Source: Chthoniobacterales bacterium (GTDB lineage Bacteria; Verrucomicrobiota; Verrucomicrobiia; Chthoniobacterales; JACTMZ01). Taken from it: a stretch of DNA of 32,708 bases. This document shows positions 22,724 to 30,201 of the stretch, piece by piece (position 1 is the first letter of the stretch; the number at the start of each line of letters is the position of its first letter). Both the position numbers and the translations under genes were made by a program. Below the pieces are notes generated by a model. The model searched no databases. It had not been told where the DNA came from and saw only the letters and a program-made list of their open reading frames with translations. Location: positions 1-32,708 of the forward strand of contig VEQL01000032.1 of assembly GCA_018883245.1 (NCBI GenBank), written 5' to 3'.

Positions 22724-24416
22724 ACGGGGAGGAGGTGTCTGCCGGTGTCGTCACTTCGATCAGCAGGTCTTTCTTGAAAAGTTGTCCGGTGATGTTGCCG
22801 CGCAGCATGTCCTGCGTCTCGTTGCCCTTGAAGCGATCGACAAGATTAAGCCGTGCTCCGAGAACGCGCAGTCCGGCGGCGTTTTCTATGCTGTGGTCGC
22901 GGGCCGGCACGGGCAGGATAAAAAGCGGATACGACCCCCGCATGTCATCCAGTTTCACGGGTGGTTCGATGTGGACTCGCTCCAAATCGCAACCGGGCAA
23001 AATGAACCGGTAAACCTCGTCGTGGGCGCCGTAAACCGAAGGCAGGACGACTTTCTTGCCCCGCACCGCGGCCTTCGCCGCTTCGTCGAAAGCGCCGAGC
23101 GGTCCGTCGAACGGGATCAGAAAAACCGCGTAGGCGAGATAAAGCAGCAGGATGGCCGGACAGATGAATGCGCGCGCCAGCGTGTCGCGGCGCAACCCGG
23201 CCACGGTGAACGCAATAACGGCAGCGAACACGACCCACGACCACCACGGATAGATTTGGCCGGATTGCAGTTCGCCCGTGAGCACTGCTGCGCCGACGGG
23301 AAACACGCACGCGATCAACGCAACCGCGGAAAGGCTCAAAGTGAATGTCCAACGCGGGAGCTTGCTCCACGAAATCGCGAGCAGCACGGCCAGGGCTGGC
23401 ATGGCAGGCAGGAGATAGCGTTCGTCGCGTTGGTTCGGGAAAGCGAAGACGATCATTTGCGTCAGGATCCAGATCCAAAGAAGCTGCTCTGGCTGGGAAA
23501 GTGAACGCCTTCCGCGCCAAGCCATGAAAAAAAGGACGACAACAGCGGGGGCCAGCAGGCCTGCGTTGAAGGGATAGCCGAACAGGATGCGCCAGATCGT
23601 GTAGTTGCCCGCGAAAAAATTGACGATGTAGCTGCCGCGCTTCGGGTCGAATTTTCCGACATTTTCTTTGAGCACGAAATCGCGCCAGATGTTTTCCGGA
23701 TGCGGATCAAGCCAGAACCAGAGGCCGAATACGCCTACGGCAAGCAACGCGATCAAAATGATCTTCGGTGCCGCCGCGCGCAGCCACGAGGGGATATCGT
23801 AGCTGCGCTGATGCATCGTCCACCAGGCAAGCCCGACCGCGAAGGGGATCACCAGTGCGAACGATTTGTAGAGAAGGCCCGCGCCCACCATGAGACCGAA
23901 AGCCGCGGCCAATGGCCAAGTGAGGGCGGCCGGCTGCGGACGCCGGTAGAGAAGGATAAAAAACGGCAGGAAAAACCAGAATGTTTCCGGCGATGACGTC
24001 AGAACGACGCGCCCGTAGCGGTAGGTGCTGAAAAATGCGAGAAAGGCAAGCGCGGCAAGGATGCCTGTGCGCGTATCCCCGGAAAGACGGCGTGCCAGCA
24101 GCAGCACCAGCGCCGTTGTGGCCAGCGTATAGAGCGCGACGGGCAGGCGCACTCGCCACAGGTCCCAGTGCTTGCCCCAGTCGGTTGCAATGATGCCCTG
24201 CCAGAAAAGCGCCGGCGGCTTGGTGTTACGTTCCGGTTCGGACAGGTTTTTCAGCGGTAGCCATTCGCCGCCCTGCGCGGTCATGCGCGTGATCTGCCAG
24301 TAGAGATGTTCGTCGGGGTTGGTCGCGGCGTGCTCGCTGCCGAGGTTGAAAAGATAAACGAACACGCCCAAAGCGAGCGCGAGCCAAACTGCCCAAGAGC
24401 GGGACGACGCGTTCAT
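22722..24416 (-). CDS. ArnT/PMT-like membrane glycosyltransferase (copy 1)
   Basis: A 564-residue polytopic protein of the GT-C fold, like ArnT (GT83), which transfers a sugar from a polyprenyl phosphate to lipid A or another acceptor on the periplasmic face. Features: SEHAATNPDEHLYWQITRM near residue 30, with the acidic catalytic-loop motif; NTKPPALFWQG; about ten helices; NQRDERYLLPAMPALAVL in the middle; and a small soluble C-terminal domain ending NITGQLFKKDLLIEV. Its ATG overlaps the stop of a paralogous upstream gene (ATGA, 24413-24416). The two share motifs throughout and are an old tandem duplication. Sugar and acceptor are unknown. No lipid A or decaprenyl-phosphate genes are nearby. 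Confidence 0.85.
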   Translation of the reverse strand: MNASSRSWAVWLALALGVFVYLFNLGSEHAATNPDEHLYWQITRMTAQGGEWLPLKNLSEPERNTKPPALFWQGIIATDWGKHWDLWRVRLPVALYTLATTALVLLLARRLSGDTRTGILAALAFLAFFSTYRYGRVVLTSSPETFWFFLPFFILLYRRPQPAALTWPLAAAFGLMVGAGLLYKSFALVIPFAVGLAWWTMHQRSYDIPSWLRAAAPKIILIALLAVGVFGLWFWLDPHPENIWRDFVLKENVGKFDPKRGSYIVNFFAGNYTIWRILFGYPFNAGLLAPAVVVLFFMAWRGRRSLSQPEQLLWIWILTQMIVFAFPNQRDERYLLPAMPALAVLLAISWSKLPRWTFTLSLSAVALIACVFPVGAAVLTGELQSGQIYPWWSWVVFAAVIAFTVAGLRRDTLARAFICPAILLLYLAYAVFLIPFDGPLGAFDEAAKAAVRGKKVVLPSVYGAHDEVYRFILPGCDLERVHIEPPVKLDDMRGSYPLFILPVPARDHSIENAAGLRVLGARLNLVDRFKGNETQDMLRGNITGQLFKKDLLIEVTTPADTSSP

Positions 24417-26095
24417 GGATTGACGGCTTCGACCAACAGGTCCTTTTTGAAGAGATTGCGGGAAATATTGCCCGTCAGCATGTCCATTGTCTCCTTGTTG
24501 TTGAAGCGGTCGATCACTTGGAGGCGCGTGCCGATGACACGCAGGCCGGGGGAATTTTCGACGGTCATATCGCTCAGCGGGAGCGTGACGATGAAGACGC
24601 TATTGTTTGCCCGGATCTCGTCGAAGGTAAAGTCGTTCACGTGGTAGGGCCGCGGATCGCTCCCGGGCAGCATGAAGCGATAGATTTCCTCGCGGGCATT
24701 GAAATTGATCGGTGCCGCGTAGCTCTTCCCCCGAGCGAAATCCTTCGCTGCTTGGTCGAACTCGCCGCGCGGCCCGTCGAAGGGAATCAGGAAGGCGGCA
24801 TAGCACAGGTAAAGAAGAAGAATCGCCGGACATACGAATGCGTGGGTCAATGCGCCACGGATCATCCCGATGACCGCGAAGCCGACCACCGCAGATATAA
24901 AGATCCAGTAAAACCATGGATACAGAGGCCCTACGCCGGCGTCCGAGGTCAGAATGATCGCGCCAAGGGCCATGCCCGAGGCGATCACCGCCACGGCAAG
25001 CAGACTGATTGCGAGCACCCACCGGGGTATCTGCGACCATCGCAAGGCGGCAAGCACGGCGAGGGCGGGCATTGCCGGCAGCAGATAGCGTTCGTCGCGC
25101 TGATTCGGCAGCGTGAAAACGGCGAAAACCGCGGCAACCCAGATCCAAAGCAGTTTCTCGCTGTCGCCCAGATCGCGCCTGTGCCGCCACGAAACAACAA
25201 AGAGGGCAACGATGGCCGGGGCTAGCAGTCCTGCATTGAGCGGATAGGAAATGACGCTGCGCCAGATGCTCGACTCGCCCCAAAGAAGATTGACGAAGTA
25301 GCTCCGACCGCCCGTGTCGAATTTGCCGGCATTTTCCCGGAGCACGAAGTCTTGAAGAATGAGGTGGCGTTGCGGGTCGAGCGCGAACCAGAGGCTGAAC
25401 ACACCGAGGGCAATAACTCCCAGCAGGGCGATTTTCGGAAGGTCCGAACGCAACCACTCGCGCCAGCCGTAACCGCGCAAGTGAAGTGTCCACCAAGAAA
25501 AGCCAACCGCAGCGGGGAGCACCAAGGCGAAAGATTTGTAGAGGAGGGCAAATCCGGTCATCAATCCGAAGGCGAATGTCATCGGCCAAGTGAGTCCGCC
25601 CGCGCGCGGACGCCAAAAAAGCAGCGCAAAAAACGGGGCGAAGAGCCAGAATGTTTCGGGCGCGGATGTAAGGAAGACTCGCCCGTATCGGTAAGTTCCG
25701 AAAAAGCTCAGATAAATAAGCGCGGCGAGCAGGCCGAGGGATGCGCTTGCGGACGCTTTGCGTGCCAGCGCAAAAACCATCAGCGCCGTCCCCAGCGTGT
25801 AGAGCACATTCGGCCAGCGGAGATTCCAAAGCGTGTAGGATTTCGCCCAGTCCGTGCTCACCAACCCCTGCCAGAAAAGACCCGGCGGCTTGGTGTTGCG
25901 ATGTCGCTCGATCATCGTCTGCAGCGGCAGCCAGTGGCTGCTCTTGGCCGTGGCATAGGTCATCTGCGCGTAAAGCAATTCGTCGCCGTTGGTGGCGGCA
26001 TGGTCGCTGTTGAGCGCGACAAAATACGCGGTCGCAGCCAGCATCGCGCAAAGCAGTGCGGTCAGTCCGGTGAAGCGGACAATGTTCGGCGGCAT
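24413..26095 (-). CDS. ArnT/PMT-like membrane glycosyltransferase (copy 2)
   Basis: A 560-residue paralogue of the following gene with the same layout: SDHAATNGDELLYAQMTYAT with the acidic loop, NTKPPGLFWQGLVSTDWAKS, GTYRYGRVFLTSAPETFWLF, then NQRDERYLLPAMPALAVLAA and the C-terminal NISRNLFKKDLLVEA. About ten membrane helices are expected. The ATG at 26095 (MPPNIVRFTGL) is preferred over a TTG at 26134, though neither has a good ribosome-binding site. It is first in the pair and divergent from the OppA-like gene. The second residue of the acidic motif differs (NGDE here, NPDE in the downstream copy), which may reflect different donors or acceptors. Confidence 0.85.
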   Translation of the reverse strand: MPPNIVRFTGLTALLCAMLAATAYFVALNSDHAATNGDELLYAQMTYATAKSSHWLPLQTMIERHRNTKPPGLFWQGLVSTDWAKSYTLWNLRWPNVLYTLGTALMVFALARKASASASLGLLAALIYLSFFGTYRYGRVFLTSAPETFWLFAPFFALLFWRPRAGGLTWPMTFAFGLMTGFALLYKSFALVLPAAVGFSWWTLHLRGYGWREWLRSDLPKIALLGVIALGVFSLWFALDPQRHLILQDFVLRENAGKFDTGGRSYFVNLLWGESSIWRSVISYPLNAGLLAPAIVALFVVSWRHRRDLGDSEKLLWIWVAAVFAVFTLPNQRDERYLLPAMPALAVLAALRWSQIPRWVLAISLLAVAVIASGMALGAIILTSDAGVGPLYPWFYWIFISAVVGFAVIGMIRGALTHAFVCPAILLLYLCYAAFLIPFDGPRGEFDQAAKDFARGKSYAAPINFNAREEIYRFMLPGSDPRPYHVNDFTFDEIRANNSVFIVTLPLSDMTVENSPGLRVIGTRLQVIDRFNNKETMDMLTGNISRNLFKKDLLVEAVNP

Positions 26096-26159
26096 TGGTG
26101 CAGAATAGGAGATCAAGCGGGGGATTGTCAGCAAGCGACGATCCAGCCATCAATGGCGC

Positions 26160-27725
26160 ATGGCCCGCCTGATTTTCATCGCTTTCTTGCTCTGTGCGGG
26201 ATGCTCGCCGCAAAAGCGTGCCGATCTGGTTTTTCTCAACGGGGCCGAACCGGAGACCCTTGATCCTGCTCTCATCACCGGCCAGCCGGAAGGGCGCGTG
26301 GCCAACGCGCTGTTCGAGGGGCTCCTCACATTCGATCAGCACGGGAAACCGCAGCCCGGGATGGCCGAAAATTGGGAGATATCCGGGGACGGCAAGACAT
26401 ACACGTTCACTCTGCGCGAGGGCCTGGTGTGGAGCGACGGGAGGCCGCTGACCGCGCAGGACTTCGTCGCCTCGTGGCGCCGCACGCTGGATCCGGCCAC
26501 GGCGTCGGAATACGCTTACCAGCTGCACTACATCAAAAACGCCAAGGCCTTCAACGAGGGGACGCTGAAGGACTTCGGTCAGGTCGGCGTCTCCGCGCCC
26601 GACGACCGGACGTTGCGTGTCGAGCTTGAGAATCCCACGCCGTTTTTTCTCGATCTGTGCGCTTTTGTCACGTTGCTGCCCGTGCCAACGCATGTGATCG
26701 GGGAGCATGGCGACAATTGGATCAAACCCGGAAACTTGGTCGGCAACGGCGCCTACCTGCTCGAATCTTGGCGGCTCAACGACCGCATCCGTTTGCGCAA
26801 GAATCCGCGTTATTGGAATGCGAAGAGCGTCGCCTTGGATGCCATCGACGTCATTCCGGTGAGCAAGGCGAACACGGCATTCAACCTTTACGCGTCGGGG
26901 CAGGCCGATTTGATGATGGACAAGGGCCTTGTTCCCCCGGCCCTGCTCTCTGAGATCAAAAAGCGCGACGATTTTCACGCGGCGCCGTTCCTTGGCACGT
27001 ATTTCCTGCGCTACAACTGCGCCAAGGGCGCCTTCACCGACCCGCGCGTTCGGCGTGCTTTCAGTCTCGTCATCGACAAAAAGTCGATTGTCGATCGCAT
27101 TACCCGCGCCGGTGAGCTGCCGGCCGGAAGCTTTGTCCCGCCGGGGGCGGGCGGTTACGAGCCCTGCGACGAATGCGGAACGAAGGATACCGCGGAGGCG
27201 AAACGGCTGCTGGCGGAGGCGGGATATCCGGATGGCAAAGGATTTCCCATGGTGAACTATCTTTACAGCGAAGGGGAGCTGAACGAGGCGATTGCCGTCG
27301 AACTCCAAAGCATGTGGCGGCGCGAACTCGGGGTGAACGTGCAACTACTGCGCCAGGAGTGGAAAGTTTATCTGCGCTCGCTGAGCACATTGGACTATGA
27401 CATCGCCCGCTCAAGCTGGGTGGGCGATTACCCCGACCCGAACACATTTCTCGACATGTTCGTCACGGGGGGAGGAAACAACCGCACCGGCTGGAGTGAT
27501 CCGCGCTACGACCGGCTTATCGGAGAAGCGGCCGCCGAACTGGACCCGGCGAAGCGCCACGCGATCCTGCGCGAAGCCGAAAAAATCCTCGTTTGCGAGC
27601 AGATGCCGGTGTGCCCGCTGTATTTCTACGTCGGTATCCAGCTCTATGATGATGAGGGCCTCGCGGGCATCGAAGGCAATGTGCTCGACGAACACCCGCT
27701 CAAATCGATGTATTGGCGGAAATGA
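26160..27725 (+). CDS. Oligopeptide-binding lipoprotein, OppA family
   Basis: A 521-residue solute-binding protein of the SBP_bac_5 family, which captures peptides for an ABC importer. Residues 1-15 (MARLIFIAFLLCAGC) are a lipoprotein signal with Cys15. Typical OppA blocks are LNGAEPETLDPALITGQPEG, LFEGLLTFD, LREGLVWSDGRPLTAQDFVA, SWRRTLDPATASEYAY, VGNGAYLLESWRLNDRIRLR, DPRVRRAFSLVIDKKSIVDR and SSWVGDYPDPNTFLDMF. Length agrees with the family. No permease or ATPase gene is adjacent, so it is an orphan; partners must be elsewhere. The ATG at 26160 follows a second ATG at 26153 in another frame. The stop is followed by a convergent DUF5671 gene. Confidence 0.92.
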   Translation: MARLIFIAFLLCAGCSPQKRADLVFLNGAEPETLDPALITGQPEGRVANALFEGLLTFDQHGKPQPGMAENWEISGDGKTYTFTLREGLVWSDGRPLTAQDFVASWRRTLDPATASEYAYQLHYIKNAKAFNEGTLKDFGQVGVSAPDDRTLRVELENPTPFFLDLCAFVTLLPVPTHVIGEHGDNWIKPGNLVGNGAYLLESWRLNDRIRLRKNPRYWNAKSVALDAIDVIPVSKANTAFNLYASGQADLMMDKGLVPPALLSEIKKRDDFHAAPFLGTYFLRYNCAKGAFTDPRVRRAFSLVIDKKSIVDRITRAGELPAGSFVPPGAGGYEPCDECGTKDTAEAKRLLAEAGYPDGKGFPMVNYLYSEGELNEAIAVELQSMWRRELGVNVQLLRQEWKVYLRSLSTLDYDIARSSWVGDYPDPNTFLDMFVTGGGNNRTGWSDPRYDRLIGEAAAELDPAKRHAILREAEKILVCEQMPVCPLYFYVGIQLYDDEGLAGIEGNVLDEHPLKSMYWRK

Positions 27726-27731
27726 GGCGCC

Positions 27732-27743
27732 CGGCACGTGCCG
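27732..27743. terminator. Palindromic hairpin CGGCACGTGCCG between convergent genes
   Basis: A perfect 12-base palindrome within the 27 bases between the OppA-like and DUF5671 stop codons, flanked by GGCGC (27726-27730) and GCGCC (27746-27750), which can extend the stem. There is no T-run. A bidirectional terminator is the simplest reading. Confidence 0.4.
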
Positions 27744-27752
27744 TTGCGCCGG

Positions 27753-28805
27753 CTACTGGTTGGGCGGGCCGACCTCGATCGTGAATGTTGTCTCCCCGGC
27801 TTCGTGCCTCCAGAAGCCGTCATCCGACGGTCCGGAATAGTCGCCATTGCCGCGGTCTTCGCGGCTGGGCAGGTCGAAGGACGCCCTCAGTGTGAAAGTG
27901 TCCTTGTCAACGGCCTCGTATTCGTAAGCTCCACCGGTGACAGGGTCCGTCTGGTCTGCAACAAAGCTTCCGGGGTTGGTGTTGCATTCTTCAAGCGTCG
28001 CAGGCAGGCGCTTCTGCGCCTGATAAAATTGGTTCACGCTTTGATAAATTGAAAGCAGGTCGCGCACGCGCTGTTCGTCCTGCGCCTCGAGCCGTGCTCG
28101 AAGCGGTCCGCCGGTGACCCACACGGCCGCGGCTATCGCCGCTATCACCGCGAGGCAAACCGCATACCATGCCGGGCGCAGTGGTTGTATTTTCTCGCGC
28201 AACTCGCGCAGGAGCCACCAAGTCACGCCCCCGGCAAGTGCGGCGATGACCGCAGCTTTCAGGACAAAACGGATGGTGAGTTCGCCGTTCAAGAACGACA
28301 CAACTGTCCCGATCGCATCGCCCAGAAGAATGAGCGCCGCGACGAAAAGCGCGATGTAGGTGAGCCAGCGGCGCACGGGGTTCATTCCGCGAGCCGGGTT
28401 CGCGGTGATGTCCCTTTTCACCCGCCGCAACGTGAGCGCAAAAACGGGAAATGCCACGACAAGCGCCGCTACACCAAAGCGGATCGAACCAAAATCCACG
28501 ACCGGGCGTCCATCCAGCAGCGGGAAGCGAATGTTGATGAAATCAAAAAGCAATGATCCGAGAGCGGTCGCCCAAGTCGCGAGCGACGCGAACAGAAGAA
28601 GATGAAGGAAAGCCTCGCGGGGTCCCGCGGAAGCACGGCATTTGGGCACGGGCAGCGGAAGCCCGGCATCGATGTAGTAGTCCAACGCCTCGTGGATTTC
28701 GCGCTCCGGCCAACCGGCGGAACGCAAACCTCGGGCCACGTCGTCTCTCGAGGCGCCACGGGCAAGGCAGTCGCCGACGAACATCTGGAGTTCTCTTTCA
28801 GCCAC
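27753..28805 (-). CDS. DUF5671 membrane protein
   Basis: A 350-residue protein. The N-terminal helical part (AERELQMFVGDCLARGASRD, then DVARGLRSAGWPEREIHEAL) precedes a membrane region with about six to seven helices (REAFLHLLLFASLATWATAL, LLFDFINIRFP, RRWLTYIALFVAALILLGDA, VIAALAGGVTWWLLRELREK, WYAVCLAVIAAIAAAVWVTG), characteristic of DUF5671 proteins. The last 110 residues are soluble (RVRDLLSIYQSVNQFYQAQK to TFTIEVGPPNQ) and resemble small pilin-like tails (LPATLEEC, DPVTGGAYEYEAVD). A start at GTG 28805 is chosen from homology (AERELQ near the N-terminus); ATG 28784 is possible. It lies after aroE on the same strand. Function is unknown. Confidence 0.75.
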   Translation of the reverse strand: MAERELQMFVGDCLARGASRDDVARGLRSAGWPEREIHEALDYYIDAGLPLPVPKCRASAGPREAFLHLLLFASLATWATALGSLLFDFINIRFPLLDGRPVVDFGSIRFGVAALVVAFPVFALTLRRVKRDITANPARGMNPVRRWLTYIALFVAALILLGDAIGTVVSFLNGELTIRFVLKAAVIAALAGGVTWWLLRELREKIQPLRPAWYAVCLAVIAAIAAAVWVTGGPLRARLEAQDEQRVRDLLSIYQSVNQFYQAQKRLPATLEECNTNPGSFVADQTDPVTGGAYEYEAVDKDTFTLRASFDLPSREDRGNGDYSGPSDDGFWRHEAGETTFTIEVGPPNQ

Positions 28806-28841
28806 GAGGCTAATTACACGGGGGTCCGCGGAATGATGCAA

Positions 28842-28864
28842 GCCTCGCCCCTCGCGAGGGAGGC
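28842..28864 (-). terminator. GC-rich hairpin after aroE
   Basis: CCCTCGCGAGGG (28849-28860) is a perfect 12-base palindrome, and GCCTC (28842-28846) can pair with GAGGC (28860-28864) as an alternative outer arm. It lies between the aroE stop and the DUF5671 start and could separate the two genes. There is no T-run. Confidence 0.35.
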
Positions 28865-28876
28865 CTGATGAGAAAC

Positions 28877-29818
28877 TCAGGAGCTGGCTTTTTGCAGCGC
28901 ACTCCGCATGACATCCAACGGTGCGGTGCGGTTGAGCCAAATCTCGAGCGAAAGCGCGCCCTGGTGCAGAAGCATCGAAAGGCCGTTGGCCGTGCGGGCG
29001 CCGGCCGACCTTGCGTCTTCGAGCAGGCGTGTGACCGCGGGGCGGTAGATCATATCGAAGACCATGAGGTCCGGGGTGATCAGCGCCGCCGGGATCAGGC
29101 GCGGGTCGGTGCGCTTCATTCCCAGCGATGTTGCATTGATCACAAGATCGGTGCGGCCGAGTTGTGCTTGCAGCGCGGAGCCGTCCAAGGAAATTACCGT
29201 CACCAGATCCTCGGGGCCTTCGAGGCGGTCCGTGTGCAAGAGGGCGAATGCTTTCTTGGCCACGGCTTGTGCTTTCGCTGCCGTGCGATTAACCAGCACC
29301 AAGCGCGGACACTTTTCCAATGCGCATTGCAGGGTTGCAGCGGAGCCGGCCCCGCCGCCGGCACCAAGGATCATGACGCGCAGGTCTTTCAAATCCATCC
29401 CGAACGATTCGCGGATGGCCCGCACGAGACCCTGTCCATCGGTGTTGAAGCCGACGGTGCGGTCAGCGTCGAACAGCAAGGTGTTGACCGCGCCCAGTTG
29501 GCGGGCCGTTTCGTCGAGTTCGCTGCAAAGTTTCAGCGCTTCGAATTTGTGGGGAATCGTCAAATTGAGCCCTATGAATCCCGCGCGGCGGGCCAGATCG
29601 ATCGCCGTGGCGAGTTGTTCGGGTGCGCATTCAATCTTGGCGTAACGCGCATCGGAGCCGAGCGCTTCAAGGGCGGCATTATGCATAGCCGGCGAAAGCG
29701 AGTGCGCAACCGGGCAGCCAAGCACGCCGAGACGCACGGCGGGCGACATCGAGCCGCCTCCTTCCGCGCGTGCGCGCAGGTCGTCGATGTTGAATGTGGT
29801 TTGCTGGAGGTTGGTCAT
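28877..29818 (-). CDS. aroE: Shikimate dehydrogenase
   Basis: A 313-residue NADP-dependent enzyme reducing 3-dehydroshikimate to shikimate in aromatic amino-acid synthesis. The substrate site is complete: GCPVAHSLSPAMHNAAL, NLTIPHKFEAL with the catalytic lysine, NTLLFDADRTVGFNTDGQGL with the catalytic aspartate. The nucleotide site is VMILGAGGGAGSA, followed by LVNRTAAKA, LVINATSLGM and the C-terminal GLSMLLHQGALSLEIW. It is slightly longer than usual because of about 27 extra N-terminal residues (MTNLQQTTFNIDDLRARAEG) before the core; a shorter start at the internal MSPAVRLGV is possible. Its ATG overlaps the stop of a RelE-like gene by four bases, an odd partner for a biosynthetic gene. Confidence 0.95.
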   Translation of the reverse strand: MTNLQQTTFNIDDLRARAEGGGSMSPAVRLGVLGCPVAHSLSPAMHNAALEALGSDARYAKIECAPEQLATAIDLARRAGFIGLNLTIPHKFEALKLCSELDETARQLGAVNTLLFDADRTVGFNTDGQGLVRAIRESFGMDLKDLRVMILGAGGGAGSAATLQCALEKCPRLVLVNRTAAKAQAVAKKAFALLHTDRLEGPEDLVTVISLDGSALQAQLGRTDLVINATSLGMKRTDPRLIPAALITPDLMVFDMIYRPAVTRLLEDARSAGARTANGLSMLLHQGALSLEIWLNRTAPLDVMRSALQKASS

Positions 29819-30120
29819 ATGGATCCGCTTTCCGACCTATAACCTGCAGTCGCCGCAAAAGCTTCATAAACCGTCGAGCGGTGTTCGCAAAACAGGCAGT
29901 CTATTTCCGGCGGTCCGGGCCGCTTTGTTCCACGGTAAGCCAAGATGACGCGATAGGACCGGACTTTTACGCGGAAATATCCGTGCAGATCTTCTTCCAA
30001 GGCCTTGATGTCGCCTTTTTCATGCTCCAATTCGCGGATGGCGCACCGCAGGCGTTTGCGGGAGTGGGGGGCCAGACGTTTGATGTCTTCGCTGACCTGA
30101 TACGCGACGTTGACCTTCAT
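29815..30120 (-). CDS. RelE/ParE-type toxin-like protein
   Basis: A 101-residue small basic protein of the RelE/ParE fold (VAYQVSEDIKRLAPHSRKRL, IRELEHEKGDIKALEEDL, GYFRVKVRSYRVILAYRG, CLFCEHRSTVYEAF). Members of this group cleave mRNA on ribosomes or poison gyrase. The basic residues of the GYFRVKVRSYRV strand are typical. The expected antitoxin is missing: only 81 bases separate it from the gyrA stop. A short frame ending with ATGA at its start is mostly inside gyrA and is not antitoxin-like. The gene overlaps the start of aroE by four bases. It may be an orphan or domesticated toxin, possibly regulating its neighbours. Confidence 0.75.
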   Translation of the reverse strand: MKVNVAYQVSEDIKRLAPHSRKRLRCAIRELEHEKGDIKALEEDLHGYFRVKVRSYRVILAYRGTKRPGPPEIDCLFCEHRSTVYEAFAATAGYRSESGSI

Positions 30121-30201
30121 TCTCTTCGAGGACGGACGGCGGGCAGAGCTTCGTCTTGCCTGCCTCGTAGTCGCAGATGGCTTTCAAGGTCCGCCCGCTG
30201 G

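Noticed and set aside
24600-27344. Minus-strand open frame of 914 codons across glycosyltransferase 2 and oppA
   Set aside because: It is a high-GC antisense or out-of-frame opening with Arg-rich content; the overlapping genes carry family motifs throughout.
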